Positions 1-6,466 of a DNA stretch of 7,036 bases are shown in pieces. A program made the translations under genes and the position numbers. Under the pieces are notes generated by a model. The model searched no databases and was not told where the DNA came from. It was given only the letters and a program-made list of their open reading frames with translations. Numbering within the stretch: position 1 is the stretch's first letter; each line of letters starts with the position of its first letter. The DNA comes from Betaproteobacteria bacterium TMED156 (GTDB lineage: Bacteria; Pseudomonadota; Gammaproteobacteria; Burkholderiales; Burkholderiaceae_A), in NCBI GenBank assembly GCA_002171155.1, contig NHHF01000083.1, positions 1 through 7,036 of the forward strand, in the 5' to 3' direction.

Positions 1-232
1 TTCCCAAATTATAGAAGGCGACAAAGAGTGACGGATCACAATTAATTGCTTGCTTATAGCTTTCAATTGCTGTGTCAATTTCACCTTTTTGTTTCTGTGC
101 GTTTGCCAAATTACAATATGCTTCCGCATAATCTGGATGAATATTGATAGCCCGTTCGTAGCTCTCAATTGCGCCATCAAGATCGCCCTCTCTTTTCTGA
201 GAATTACCCCGATCATACAGGGATTTTGCATC
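1..232. repeat. Duplicated TPR gene 5' end, copy A
   Basis: These 232 bases align without gaps to 1925-2156 (constant offset 1924). I count nine mismatches, at 92, 99, 104, 105, 115, 119, 153, 173 and 182, so about 96% identity. The first 91 bases, next to the window edge, are identical, so the duplication almost certainly extends leftward out of the window. Similarity stops abruptly just inside the start codon of the two genes; the regions upstream (245-362 and 2169-2274) are unrelated. Of the eight changed codons four are synonymous. Confidence 0.93.
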
Positions 233-244
233 TGGTAGCTTCAT
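1..244 (-). CDS. TPR protein, N-terminal part (paralogue of the TPR-2OG oxygenase at 363-2168), cut by the window edge
   Basis: An open minus-strand frame runs from ATG at 242-244 to the window edge without a stop, giving 81 complete codons. The product begins MKLPDAKSLYDRGNSQKREG and contains two complete TPR units (NLG/NLA...A..Y..AI...P pattern) and the start of a third. From the sixth base after the PDAK region onward it is nearly identical to the protein encoded at 363-2168, differing at four residues (R/Q, C/S, A/G, A/V). The likely full product is therefore another TPR protein, perhaps also ending in a 2OG-Fe(II) oxygenase domain, but the C-terminal part is outside the window. ATG 244 is chosen because it matches the start of the paralogue. 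The frame also stays open upstream to an ATG at 329-331, which would add 29 residues. Neither start has a clear Shine-Dalgarno, so the start is uncertain. It lies 118 bases downstream of the previous gene. Confidence 0.8.
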   Translation of the reverse strand, partial: MKLPDAKSLYDRGNSQKREGDLDGAIESYERAINIHPDYAEAYCNLANAQKQKGEIDTAIESYKQAINCDPSLFVAFYNLG

Positions 245-362
245 TTGAAGTCTTAGCGAATTATATACAACGATTAATGGATCAACCGTGCTAATAGTCT
301 TTAAGGATGACCTTGCATTAGTATATTCCATAAAGTTGCAAGAAACACGAGTTCGATAGAGA

Positions 363-2168
363 CTAGGACATGTTTTGAACCTTTTTATTAGGGCAAACAT
401 CGAAAGCGATTACCCATCTATCTTGATTTTTCTTGACCGGAATTGTCTTGTGAAATAGTGAGGAAGGGAATAGTAAAATATCACCCGGAGATGGCTGATG
501 GCGAATGCGTGGGTAGTTTGAATCGATCAGTGGGTAGTCATATCCATGCAGACTCAGTTCGATCGCGCCCTCATTGTCTATTGGGGTTTCAATAGTTTTG
601 AGATATAGGACACCGCTGATCCACCCGTTGGGGTGAATGTGGGCATCTTGGTGGCCACCGAGGTTCATTTTTACAAGCCAGCCATTCAGGATAATTTCTG
701 AGGGCCATTGTTTGATTAGTTCACAGTTGCTTGAACAGAATCTCTCGTAAAAAGCGTTCACCTCTCGGCAAATAATATCCTCAAGGGCCGCTATCCGATG
801 GTCAGATATTTCAAATAAATTCTCTAATGTCTGATAACCATTTTTTGTTGTTCTATTCTGGGGTTCCCATACTGGATCTAATTTTCGCATTTCAGAAATC
901 AATTCATCAATGAATTCAGATGATTTGGTAATATATTTGCTGATATTCTCCAGCACAAAAAGTTTTAATGGATTTTGACAAAAGGGATACACATCTTGCT
1001 GATTAAGTTGATTAGCTGCATAGGCACTGATGGCCGCCAACCGAAGGTTCAGTGGGGAGGTCTCGCTAATTGTTTTAATCCTGTTATTGAATACTTTGTA
1101 TTCTTGCATATGGAACAAGCACTCTAAAGCTTGAGCGACAGAGGCATCGTCGCCTAGTTTGTCAAGATATTTCAGTGCATCTGAATAATTTTTCTTACCA
1201 AACTCCAAATTGCCTAGAGATGCAATGGTTTGAATATGAGTTGGATTTATCTCAAGGGCTTTTTGATAGCGCACTCGCGCTTCTTTTTGATCGCCCTTAA
1301 TTCTGAGAGCGTTACCCAAGTTATAGTGAGCGTCGGCCAAATTCGGTTGAATCGTGATTGCTTCCTTATAGTGATATATAGCACTTGACAATTCATCTGT
1401 TTCTGCTAAAGCCGCGCCTAAATTATTATGTGCTTCGGCAAAATTTGGGTTGATTGCTATTGCATGTTCATAGCTTTTGGTAGCTTTCTCAGGGGCTTTG
1501 TTTTTCTCAAACGTAAGGCCTAAATTATAATGAGCTTCGGCGTGATCTGGTTGCAGTCTTATGGCCTTCTCATAAGTTTCAATAGCCTCATCCAGTTTTC
1601 CAACATTTACCAGCGCCAGACCTATGGCAACTAGGGCTTCGACAAAGTCAGGTTTCAGCTCAAGTGTATTATTAAAACACTCCATAGCGGATGCGTTATT
1701 TCCTTGTTGTAACAGCAAGTTACCCAAATTGAAGTTTGCCTGGATGGAATCAGGTTTGATCTTGAGTGCACTTTCAAAGCTCTTGATGGCAGAGGTTTCC
1801 TCCCCGCGCATCTGCTGGATATTACCTAGATTGATATGAGCTTCTGAAAAATCAGGCTTTAGTTCTAGCGCTTTTTGAAAACTCAATGCGGCATTTTCAA
1901 GGTCATTTTTGAGCTGGAATGCATTTCCCAAATTATAGAAGGCGACAAAGAGTGACGGATCACAATTAATTGCTTGCTTATAGCTTTCAATTGCTGTGTC
2001 AATTTCACCTTTTTGCTTCTGTACGTTGCCCAAATTACTATAGGCTTCCGCATAATCTGGATGAATATTGATAGCCTGTTCGTAGCTCTCAATTGCTCCA
2101 TCAAGGTCGCCCTCTCTTTTCTGAGAATTACCCCGATCATACAGGGATTTTGCATCGTCTGAACTCAT
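363..2168 (-). CDS. TPR-repeat protein with C-terminal 2OG-Fe(II) oxygenase domain
   Basis: The 601-residue product has two parts. Residues 8-313 are nine consecutive 34-residue TPR units (NLGN...A...Y..AI.I.P), and a degenerate tenth follows to about residue 348. After a less regular helical linker (about 350-470), residues about 480-593 match the 2OG-FeII_Oxy_5-type fold (PF13759-like). They show GGHQDAHIHPNGWISGVLYL with H506, D508, H510 and H512, then PSPGDILLFPSSLFH with H573, then R584 in RWVIAFDV. H573 is the expected distal iron-ligand His and R584 the expected 2-oxoglutarate carboxylate contact; which of the 506-512 residues bind iron I cannot decide. The enzyme would couple 2OG decarboxylation to oxidation of an unknown substrate, probably in the cytoplasm, as no signal peptide or membrane segment is seen. 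The ATG at 2168 is preceded by an in-frame TGA only four codons upstream, so the frame cannot start earlier; the nearest purine-rich site (GAAGGA) is 16 bases away, a poor spacing. It lies 106 bases after the radical SAM gene. Confidence 0.9.
   Translation of the reverse strand: MSSDDAKSLYDRGNSQKREGDLDGAIESYEQAINIHPDYAEAYSNLGNVQKQKGEIDTAIESYKQAINCDPSLFVAFYNLGNAFQLKNDLENAALSFQKALELKPDFSEAHINLGNIQQMRGEETSAIKSFESALKIKPDSIQANFNLGNLLLQQGNNASAMECFNNTLELKPDFVEALVAIGLALVNVGKLDEAIETYEKAIRLQPDHAEAHYNLGLTFEKNKAPEKATKSYEHAIAINPNFAEAHNNLGAALAETDELSSAIYHYKEAITIQPNLADAHYNLGNALRIKGDQKEARVRYQKALEINPTHIQTIASLGNLEFGKKNYSDALKYLDKLGDDASVAQALECLFHMQEYKVFNNRIKTISETSPLNLRLAAISAYAANQLNQQDVYPFCQNPLKLFVLENISKYITKSSEFIDELISEMRKLDPVWEPQNRTTKNGYQTLENLFEISDHRIAALEDIICREVNAFYERFCSSNCELIKQWPSEIILNGWLVKMNLGGHQDAHIHPNGWISGVLYLKTIETPIDNEGAIELSLHGYDYPLIDSNYPRIRHQPSPGDILLFPSSLFHKTIPVKKNQDRWVIAFDVCPNKKVQNMS
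1925..2156. repeat. Duplicated TPR gene 5' end, copy B
   Basis: This is the partner of the repeat at 1-232, in direct orientation, with nine mismatches and no gaps. It encodes residues 5-81 of the TPR-2OG oxygenase, i.e. the first two TPR units and part of the third. The edge-to-edge distance between the copies is about one gene length, as expected if a whole TPR-oxygenase gene was duplicated in tandem. Confidence 0.93.
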
Positions 2169-2274
2169 ATAAGATTTTCACATATCCTTCATTAAAGATT
2201 ACTGAAATATCTCCAGTCTGACAGTTTCATTAAAATTTAGTAATAACCTAGTGGATTTGTTGCGTTAGCATGTA

Positions 2275-4938
2275 TTAGGATGTGGCGATAATATCTGCAC
2301 CTCGTTCACGCTTAACCGGCTTTGCTTGGCATGTCTGGCAAATAGGAGGCAGAGGGTGCTCTCCAAGCATACTGGCTCGCAGCTTTTGGGCAGCCTCACT
2401 CTGTATAACTGTTTCGATCGAGGAGTCACCAATATTACCTACTTTCAATTCTCCGTCATGATCCAGACAGCACAAAGTTACGTCCCCATTCCATAAAACA
2501 CCTACGTTAGTGAATGGGTGATGACAGTATGCCGAGTCCTTTTGTTCTAAGTCATATTCATCACTTACTTTGGTGTTGGCAAAGGTAAATGCTCTCCAGA
2601 ATGTCAACTTAATTCCCTGCTGCAAAGGGTAAGATGTAGTCGCGTGATTGTTTCCTCGCAGTAGGTCATCGGCGTTATGATCTTGGCGCTTAAACGGCGT
2701 CATTCCGAGCTCTTTCTCAACTTTAGCGGTAAACTCATTCCATTCTTTCAAGATGGCGCGAGCCTCATGTAAATTATCGATAACGCTCACATTTGAGGCA
2801 GTATTCTGGGTAGCCATCACACGTATAGTAATTTTATTCCTAACTGGATTTCCTGTGGCCAACCGCCTGATATATTCACTAACCAACAAGCGAATGTTAC
2901 TAATATAACGTTCCCATGAAAGACCAACTTTGCCGCGAAAATGGTATGTATCTTCCGTAGGTGTCATGTGACTTGCGGTTATCGTACCGTATAGGGCATC
3001 TAAAATTTTTGGAACATTTTTTGCGACAAGTGTGCTGCAATTTGTAACTAGATCGGTCTTCACGGCTTTGGATGCCGCGAAATTTAAAATCTCAATCAGT
3101 TGAGGATGCAAAGTTGGCTCGCCCATTAGGTGAAGATTAACTTCATTAGCGAGATTTTTATTGGCAGTCTCCTCGTAGAGCTTTTTCACAACTTCTAGAT
3201 CCATTGAGCCAAGATTGCGCTTTTGATCGTCCGATGGGCAAAAAGTGCAATGGAAATTGCACTTATTAGTTAATTCGAAAAACACCTGGTTAGTTGCTGG
3301 AGCTAGCTTACGGTCCCCCGATAAAGAGATACCACTGCGTTTACCGAAAGCTTGCTGAAAACGTGACACGGATTCATCTAATCTGCCCAGTTCATGCAAT
3401 GTGTTAGCTAAATTGTAGAGGGCTTCGGCATGGCTTGGATCGAGCGATATTGCGTGCATATAGCTTGCCTCAGCCTCCTCTAATCTGCCGAGTTCTTGGA
3501 GCGTTTCACCTAAGTTGTAGTGGGCTTGGGTGCGATTAGGATTTAGCAAAATGGATCGCATGTGGCTTGCCTCAGCCTCATTTAGTTGGCCTAGTTCGTG
3601 GAGCGTAACACCCAAATTACTGTAGGCTTCGGCATATTTAGAATTCAGTGCTATGGCATTTCTTAGGCTAGTTTCAGCTTCGTCTAATCTGCCCAATTCG
3701 TAAAGCACTACCCCCAGGTTATTATGGGCTTCAGGATAATCAGGTTCCACTTCTATGGAATTAGAGTAGCTTACTTTGGCTTCGTCTAACTTACCTTGTT
3801 CTTTGAGGGTATTGCCCAAATTACTGTGAGCTTCTCCATAATCGGGATTCAATGTAATCGCTCGCTTAAAGCTTGCTTCAGCCTCGCGGAATTTCCCCTT
3901 TTTCTGAAGTGTATTACCTAAGTTATTATGAGCTTTGGCATAGTCAGAATTAAGCATCAATGCTTGCGAGTATTTTGCTTCAGCTTCGTCTAATTTCCCC
4001 AATTCGTGGAGCGTATTACCCAGATTATTTAGAGCGTCTAAATAGCTGGGATTCAGCGCTAAGGCCTTTTCTAAGCTTACTAATGCCTCATCCAATCTCC
4101 CCAATTCATGGAGAGTTACACCCAAGTTACTGTGAGCTTCGGGGTAGTCAGGGTTAAAACGTAATGACCGTGAGTAGCTTGCTTGAGCCTCGCTTAATCT
4201 GCCCATTTCTCTATAGGTGTTGCCAAGGTTGTAATGGGCTTCAGCATAGTCAGCTTTCAAAGCTATGGCTTGCCTCAAGCTCGCTTCAGCTTCATCTAGT
4301 CTGCCCAGTTCATGAAGCGTTACACCGAGGTTGCTGTGAGCTCCAGCATCCTGATGAAACAATGCGACCGCTTTTTGATTAGTAGCTACCGCTTCAGACA
4401 TCCGGCCCGTTTGCCTCAAGACCGCGCCCAAAACCTTCCAGGCAAAAGGATGTTCGGGAAATTCTTGAGTCATTAAAGCTGCCAGCTTCTCCGCATCACC
4501 TAACTGACCATTTTGATATTGTGTTCGGAGAGAAATGATTTGTTGCTTCGTCGGACTTGCGCTATCAACTTTGTTCGTGCGGAGTATCTCGAGTTGTGTC
4601 TCTATCTGATCGAGCTTCTCAGCAGACACTTGTTGCCTCTTCGCTTGCTCAATACAAAGCTTGGCATTATCAAACTGTTTCTCTTTAATGAGTGCGTCAA
4701 TATAACTATACCAAAACTGTTCTACATTTGGATTGGCTTCGAGAGCAGTTTTGAACAACGGCAGTGCTTTATTAGTTTCGTTAACATCCAGAGCCAAAAG
4801 GCCCAGATTATGGTTCGCTTCAGGATGAGTGGGGTGACACTCCAATATTGCAAAATAGAGACGTTCCGCTTCCTGAAGCTTACCCTCTTTATGTGCAGCT
4901 ACACCCTTTTGGAGCGCGTGCTCAAGAGTCAATTCCAT
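2275..4938 (-). CDS. Large TPR protein fused to a radical SAM/SPASM-type enzyme
   Basis: The 887-residue product starts with TPR-like helices (8-110), then a linker, then an unbroken TPR array from about 166 to 539: roughly eleven 34-residue units, many reading A.(N/Y)NLG.TLHELGRLDEAE. The catalytic part begins at about 545. FELTNKCNFHCTFC carries the radical SAM CxxxCxxC motif at C560, C564 and C567, and MGEP at 605-608 matches the glycine-rich SAM-contact motif. A C-terminal cysteine set, C805, C823, C824, C867 and C870 (GDVTLCCLDHDG ... PPICQTC), resembles a SPASM or twitch domain binding an auxiliary 4Fe-4S cluster. Enzymes of this class cleave SAM to a 5'-deoxyadenosyl radical and modify peptides, proteins or small molecules. 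The substrate here is unknown, and no precursor peptide is visible nearby. ATG 4938 is supported by an AAGGG ribosome binding site six bases upstream. No signal peptide or membrane segment is seen, so it is probably cytoplasmic. Confidence 0.92.
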   Translation of the reverse strand: MELTLEHALQKGVAAHKEGKLQEAERLYFAILECHPTHPEANHNLGLLALDVNETNKALPLFKTALEANPNVEQFWYSYIDALIKEKQFDNAKLCIEQAKRQQVSAEKLDQIETQLEILRTNKVDSASPTKQQIISLRTQYQNGQLGDAEKLAALMTQEFPEHPFAWKVLGAVLRQTGRMSEAVATNQKAVALFHQDAGAHSNLGVTLHELGRLDEAEASLRQAIALKADYAEAHYNLGNTYREMGRLSEAQASYSRSLRFNPDYPEAHSNLGVTLHELGRLDEALVSLEKALALNPSYLDALNNLGNTLHELGKLDEAEAKYSQALMLNSDYAKAHNNLGNTLQKKGKFREAEASFKRAITLNPDYGEAHSNLGNTLKEQGKLDEAKVSYSNSIEVEPDYPEAHNNLGVVLYELGRLDEAETSLRNAIALNSKYAEAYSNLGVTLHELGQLNEAEASHMRSILLNPNRTQAHYNLGETLQELGRLEEAEASYMHAISLDPSHAEALYNLANTLHELGRLDESVSRFQQAFGKRSGISLSGDRKLAPATNQVFFELTNKCNFHCTFCPSDDQKRNLGSMDLEVVKKLYEETANKNLANEVNLHLMGEPTLHPQLIEILNFAASKAVKTDLVTNCSTLVAKNVPKILDALYGTITASHMTPTEDTYHFRGKVGLSWERYISNIRLLVSEYIRRLATGNPVRNKITIRVMATQNTASNVSVIDNLHEARAILKEWNEFTAKVEKELGMTPFKRQDHNADDLLRGNNHATTSYPLQQGIKLTFWRAFTFANTKVSDEYDLEQKDSAYCHHPFTNVGVLWNGDVTLCCLDHDGELKVGNIGDSSIETVIQSEAAQKLRASMLGEHPLPPICQTCQAKPVKRERGADIIATS

Positions 4939-4944
4939 TACGTA

Positions 4945-4949
4945 CCCTT
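4945..4949 (-). promoter_or_regulatory. Ribosome binding site of the TPR-radical SAM gene
   Basis: AAGGG on the minus strand, with a six-base spacer (TACGTA) before the ATG at 4936-4938. This is a well-placed Shine-Dalgarno and supports that start. Confidence 0.7.
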
Positions 4950-4982
4950 AAATGCAACATCGTGAATGTCGTGAGAGCATGT

Positions 4983-4996
4983 TTTGATATGTCAAA
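4983..4996 (-). promoter_or_regulatory. Near-palindromic 14-mer, possible operator (copy 1)
   Basis: On the minus strand this reads TTTGACATATCAAA, a palindrome except for one mismatched pair near the centre. It lies 44 bases upstream of the radical SAM start codon. A 15-base extension of it (TTTGACATATCAAAA, 4982-4996) recurs exactly at 6938-6952, in the only other long gap upstream of genes in this cluster. The TTGACA inside it also resembles a -35 box, but no convincing -10 sits 16-18 bases downstream. A regulator-binding site is an inference. Confidence 0.4.
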
Positions 4997-5029
4997 CCAT
5001 ACTTTTCCTGTTTGAACTATAGAACGAAT

Positions 5030-5035
5030 ATTATA
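5030..5035 (-). promoter_or_regulatory. Possible -10 box for the TPR-radical SAM gene
   Basis: A perfect TATAAT on the minus strand, about 92 bases upstream of the ATG at 4938. The hexamer 17 bases further upstream (TATTCG) is a poor -35, and the surroundings are AT-rich, so a chance match is quite possible. If used, the near-palindrome at 4983-4996 would fall in the early transcribed leader. Confidence 0.2.
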
Positions 5036-5055
5036 TTAATTCTTATTGGATTCGA

Positions 5056-5122
5056 ATAGTCTGTTTGCAGTTCTCAGTTGCGCTATCGAAATCGCATCAT
5101 TTTTCTGAAAATTAACCCGATC
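5056..5122 (-). pseudogene. Degenerate remnant of a TPR gene 5' end
   Basis: Read on the minus strand from 5122 to 5056, this stretch aligns to the first TPR of the genes starting at 244 and 2168. It begins GATCGGGTTAATTTTCAGAA, against GATCGGGGTAATTCTCAGAA in the intact genes, and continues through the segment equivalent to GCGCAATTGAGAGCTACGAA. I count about 53 identical columns of 68, with one single-base gap. That gap breaks the reading frame. Most substitutions are transitions, often with A or T in the remnant. It is best explained as a frameshifted relic of a former TPR-oxygenase paralogue whose remainder has been deleted or has decayed beyond recognition. Confidence 0.65.
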
Positions 5123-5144
5123 GGAAAAAACTCGTTTAATTAGT

Positions 5145-5161
5145 GAAAGCATGTGCTTTGG
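5145..5161. repeat. Short repeat shared with the TPR-methyltransferase gene (intergenic copy)
   Basis: It matches 5898-5914 at 16 of 17 bases, with the 14 bases AGCATGTGCTTTGG identical and in the same orientation. In the gene the segment encodes PKHML, the junction between the last TPR and the methyltransferase domain. It lies 22 bases from the TPR remnant, on the same strand and in a continuous open frame with it. It may be part of the same decayed material, or chance. Confidence 0.4.
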
Positions 5162-5257
5162 CAAAAACATAAGTTTGAGTTTTTAATTTAGCGTAGTTTC
5201 CTGCGCATAGCGTAAACGCATGTCAAATGATTTTATGTTTAAAAACTTCAAAACTTT

Positions 5258-6466
5258 TTAAAATTCTAGCAAATAAAGTGCCCCAGGAATAACATCTCCT
5301 TTGCCTTTTCTCAGAGGCGTCTCTTTGAAAAAAGTAAGTTCATATCCAAATTTCTTGCAGAGACCTTCGATATAGGGTTTTGAATGTGAGTATCTTCCTG
5401 ATGGGGCTAAAAATAAATCGCCCTTATCGATGTGTTCTGTCGAGAAGGCTAACTTGCCATTGCGTTTATTACGCGACTTGATTAGCTCGAATGTTGCGGT
5501 GAGACTTCCAATATATATGAATACATCTGAGGCTATAAAATAGTCAAAATCGAGGTCTACACTGCCCAAGTAGTCAATGATGTCTATGTTCACGAGTTCA
5601 TCATAAATGGCTTTTTGATCAGCTTTTTCGAGCATAGCATTTGACAAGTCGAGGCCGATAATTTTAGTACTAAATTCATTTGCGGCATCCCCCACAAGTC
5701 CGGTGCCACACCCCAAATCGAGAATGGAACCCAAAGATGAGTCAGACTGATTTTCAATCATAATCTTCACCAAGGTCTCGGGAATTTTGTATTCCAGATC
5801 ATCTACCAGAGATTTTTCAAAGTTTTCAGCATAAGCATCAAAGAGAGCTTCGACATATTCCCGCGGTGCCGCGCTCGTTTGAACACCTGTCAGTGCGGAG
5901 AGCATGTGCTTTGGAGCACCATAATCAGGATTGATATGCAAAGCTTTTTGGTAGCACTCGATCGAGGCATTAGTATCGTTTATCTCACCATATGCAGCCC
6001 CGAGGTTGTTATATGCTTCAGCATATCTTGGATTTATTTCTATCGCTTTTTTAAGACTGCTTATTGCGGCGTTATAATCTTTTCTTTCTCTCAGCGCGCA
6101 GCCTAGATTGTTGTATGCCTCAGCAAATCGAGGTTCCAATTCTATGGCTTTAGTAAAGTGTTCGATTGCTGAGACCGAATCTCCAATGGATCGCTGAGCG
6201 TGGCCAAGATTATTGTGAGCATTAGGGTCTGAGGGGTTGAGTTGGAGGATCTCCCTAAAAATATGACTCGCCCTCATAAATTGTCTCTGCTCACCATATA
6301 CAGCTCCTTCCAAATTTTTCAACTGGAGCGACAGCGGGAACTGTTCTCGCAACTTTTCTATATTGTCCAGAATTAGTTGGAATTTCCTCTCTCGAAACAT
6401 TTTGATCAAAGCTCTCATTTTTTCCTTAGGTGGAATTTGAGTTTGTATTTTGCTTTTAGAGCTCAT
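5258..6466 (-). CDS. TPR-repeat SAM-dependent methyltransferase
   Basis: The 402-residue product has about four TPR units in its N-terminal half (49-82 weak, then 83-116, 117-150 and 151-184, with AYNNLG...A...Y..AI.INP.YAE). A short linker (PKHMLSALTG, 185-194) leads to a class I methyltransferase domain from about 201 to 402. The domain shows PREYVEALFDAYAENFE, the SAM-binding motif I DLGCGTGLVG (250-259), an acidic motif II at D273 (GLDLS), SDVFIYIG (313-320) and SGRYSHS (356-362). This architecture matches the COG4976 class of predicted TPR-containing methyltransferases; the methyl acceptor is not known. ATG 6466 overlaps the stop of the upstream gene by one base (TAATG) and has GAGG five bases before it, so translation is probably coupled. 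No signal peptide is seen. Confidence 0.92.
   Translation of the reverse strand: MSSKSKIQTQIPPKEKMRALIKMFRERKFQLILDNIEKLREQFPLSLQLKNLEGAVYGEQRQFMRASHIFREILQLNPSDPNAHNNLGHAQRSIGDSVSAIEHFTKAIELEPRFAEAYNNLGCALRERKDYNAAISSLKKAIEINPRYAEAYNNLGAAYGEINDTNASIECYQKALHINPDYGAPKHMLSALTGVQTSAAPREYVEALFDAYAENFEKSLVDDLEYKIPETLVKIMIENQSDSSLGSILDLGCGTGLVGDAANEFSTKIIGLDLSNAMLEKADQKAIYDELVNIDIIDYLGSVDLDFDYFIASDVFIYIGSLTATFELIKSRNKRNGKLAFSTEHIDKGDLFLAPSGRYSHSKPYIEGLCKKFGYELTFFKETPLRKGKGDVIPGALYLLEF
5898..5914. repeat. Short repeat shared with the intergenic region (genic copy)
   Basis: This is the partner of 5145-5161 inside the methyltransferase gene, with 16 of 17 bases identical. It encodes the boundary between the TPR array and the methyltransferase domain. 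Confidence 0.4.

Larger units (their letters stand above)
4939..5257. other. 319-base intergenic region between the methyltransferase and radical SAM genes
   Basis: No intact gene is seen here. From high to low coordinates it holds a TTTGACAT half-site (5220-5227), a short match to the TPR-methyltransferase gene (5145-5161), a decayed piece of a TPR gene 5' end (5056-5122), a possible TATAAT box (5030-5035), a near-palindrome (4983-4996) and the ribosome binding site of the downstream gene. The rest is AT-rich. It contains no strong GC-stem terminator. The gap is long compared with the other spacings in the cluster, so the radical SAM gene may have its own promoter. Confidence 0.6.

Noticed and set aside
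50..238. Plus-strand open frame of 62 codons, with a near-identical one at 1974-2162
   Set aside because: Both are antisense to the duplicated TPR coding block. They resemble each other only because the DNA is duplicated, and neither has a ribosome binding site.
1883..2155. Minus-strand open frame of 90 codons overlapping the start of the TPR-oxygenase gene
   Set aside because: It is another reading frame of the same TPR coding sequence; the main frame has clear TPR and oxygenase content.
1..2168. Regular 102-base periodicity considered as a CRISPR-like or satellite array
   Set aside because: The period equals one 34-residue TPR unit, and the copies are diverged coding repeats without spacers.
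3960..4965. Plus-strand open frames of 65, 72 and 150 codons
   Set aside because: They are antisense to the TPR array of the radical SAM gene. Their apparent repeat content is the shadow of TPR periodicity.
4974..4996. GAGAGCATGT shared with the methyltransferase gene at 5898, as a further relic of that gene
   Set aside because: Only ten bases match exactly, which is expected by chance in a window of this size; the surrounding alignment needs gaps.
5221..5226. TTGACA (minus strand) as a -35 box for the radical SAM gene
   Set aside because: No acceptable -10 lies 16-18 bases downstream, and the site is nearly 290 bases from the start codon.
5239..5263. Inverted repeat TTTAAAAA / TTTTTAAA around the stop of the methyltransferase gene, considered as a terminator
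   Set aside because: The stem is entirely A/T, starts inside the coding end and is not followed by a clear T-run, so a functional terminator cannot be supported.
5879..6106. Plus-strand open frame of 75 codons
   Set aside because: It is antisense to the TPR part of the methyltransferase gene and has no recognisable domain or start signal.
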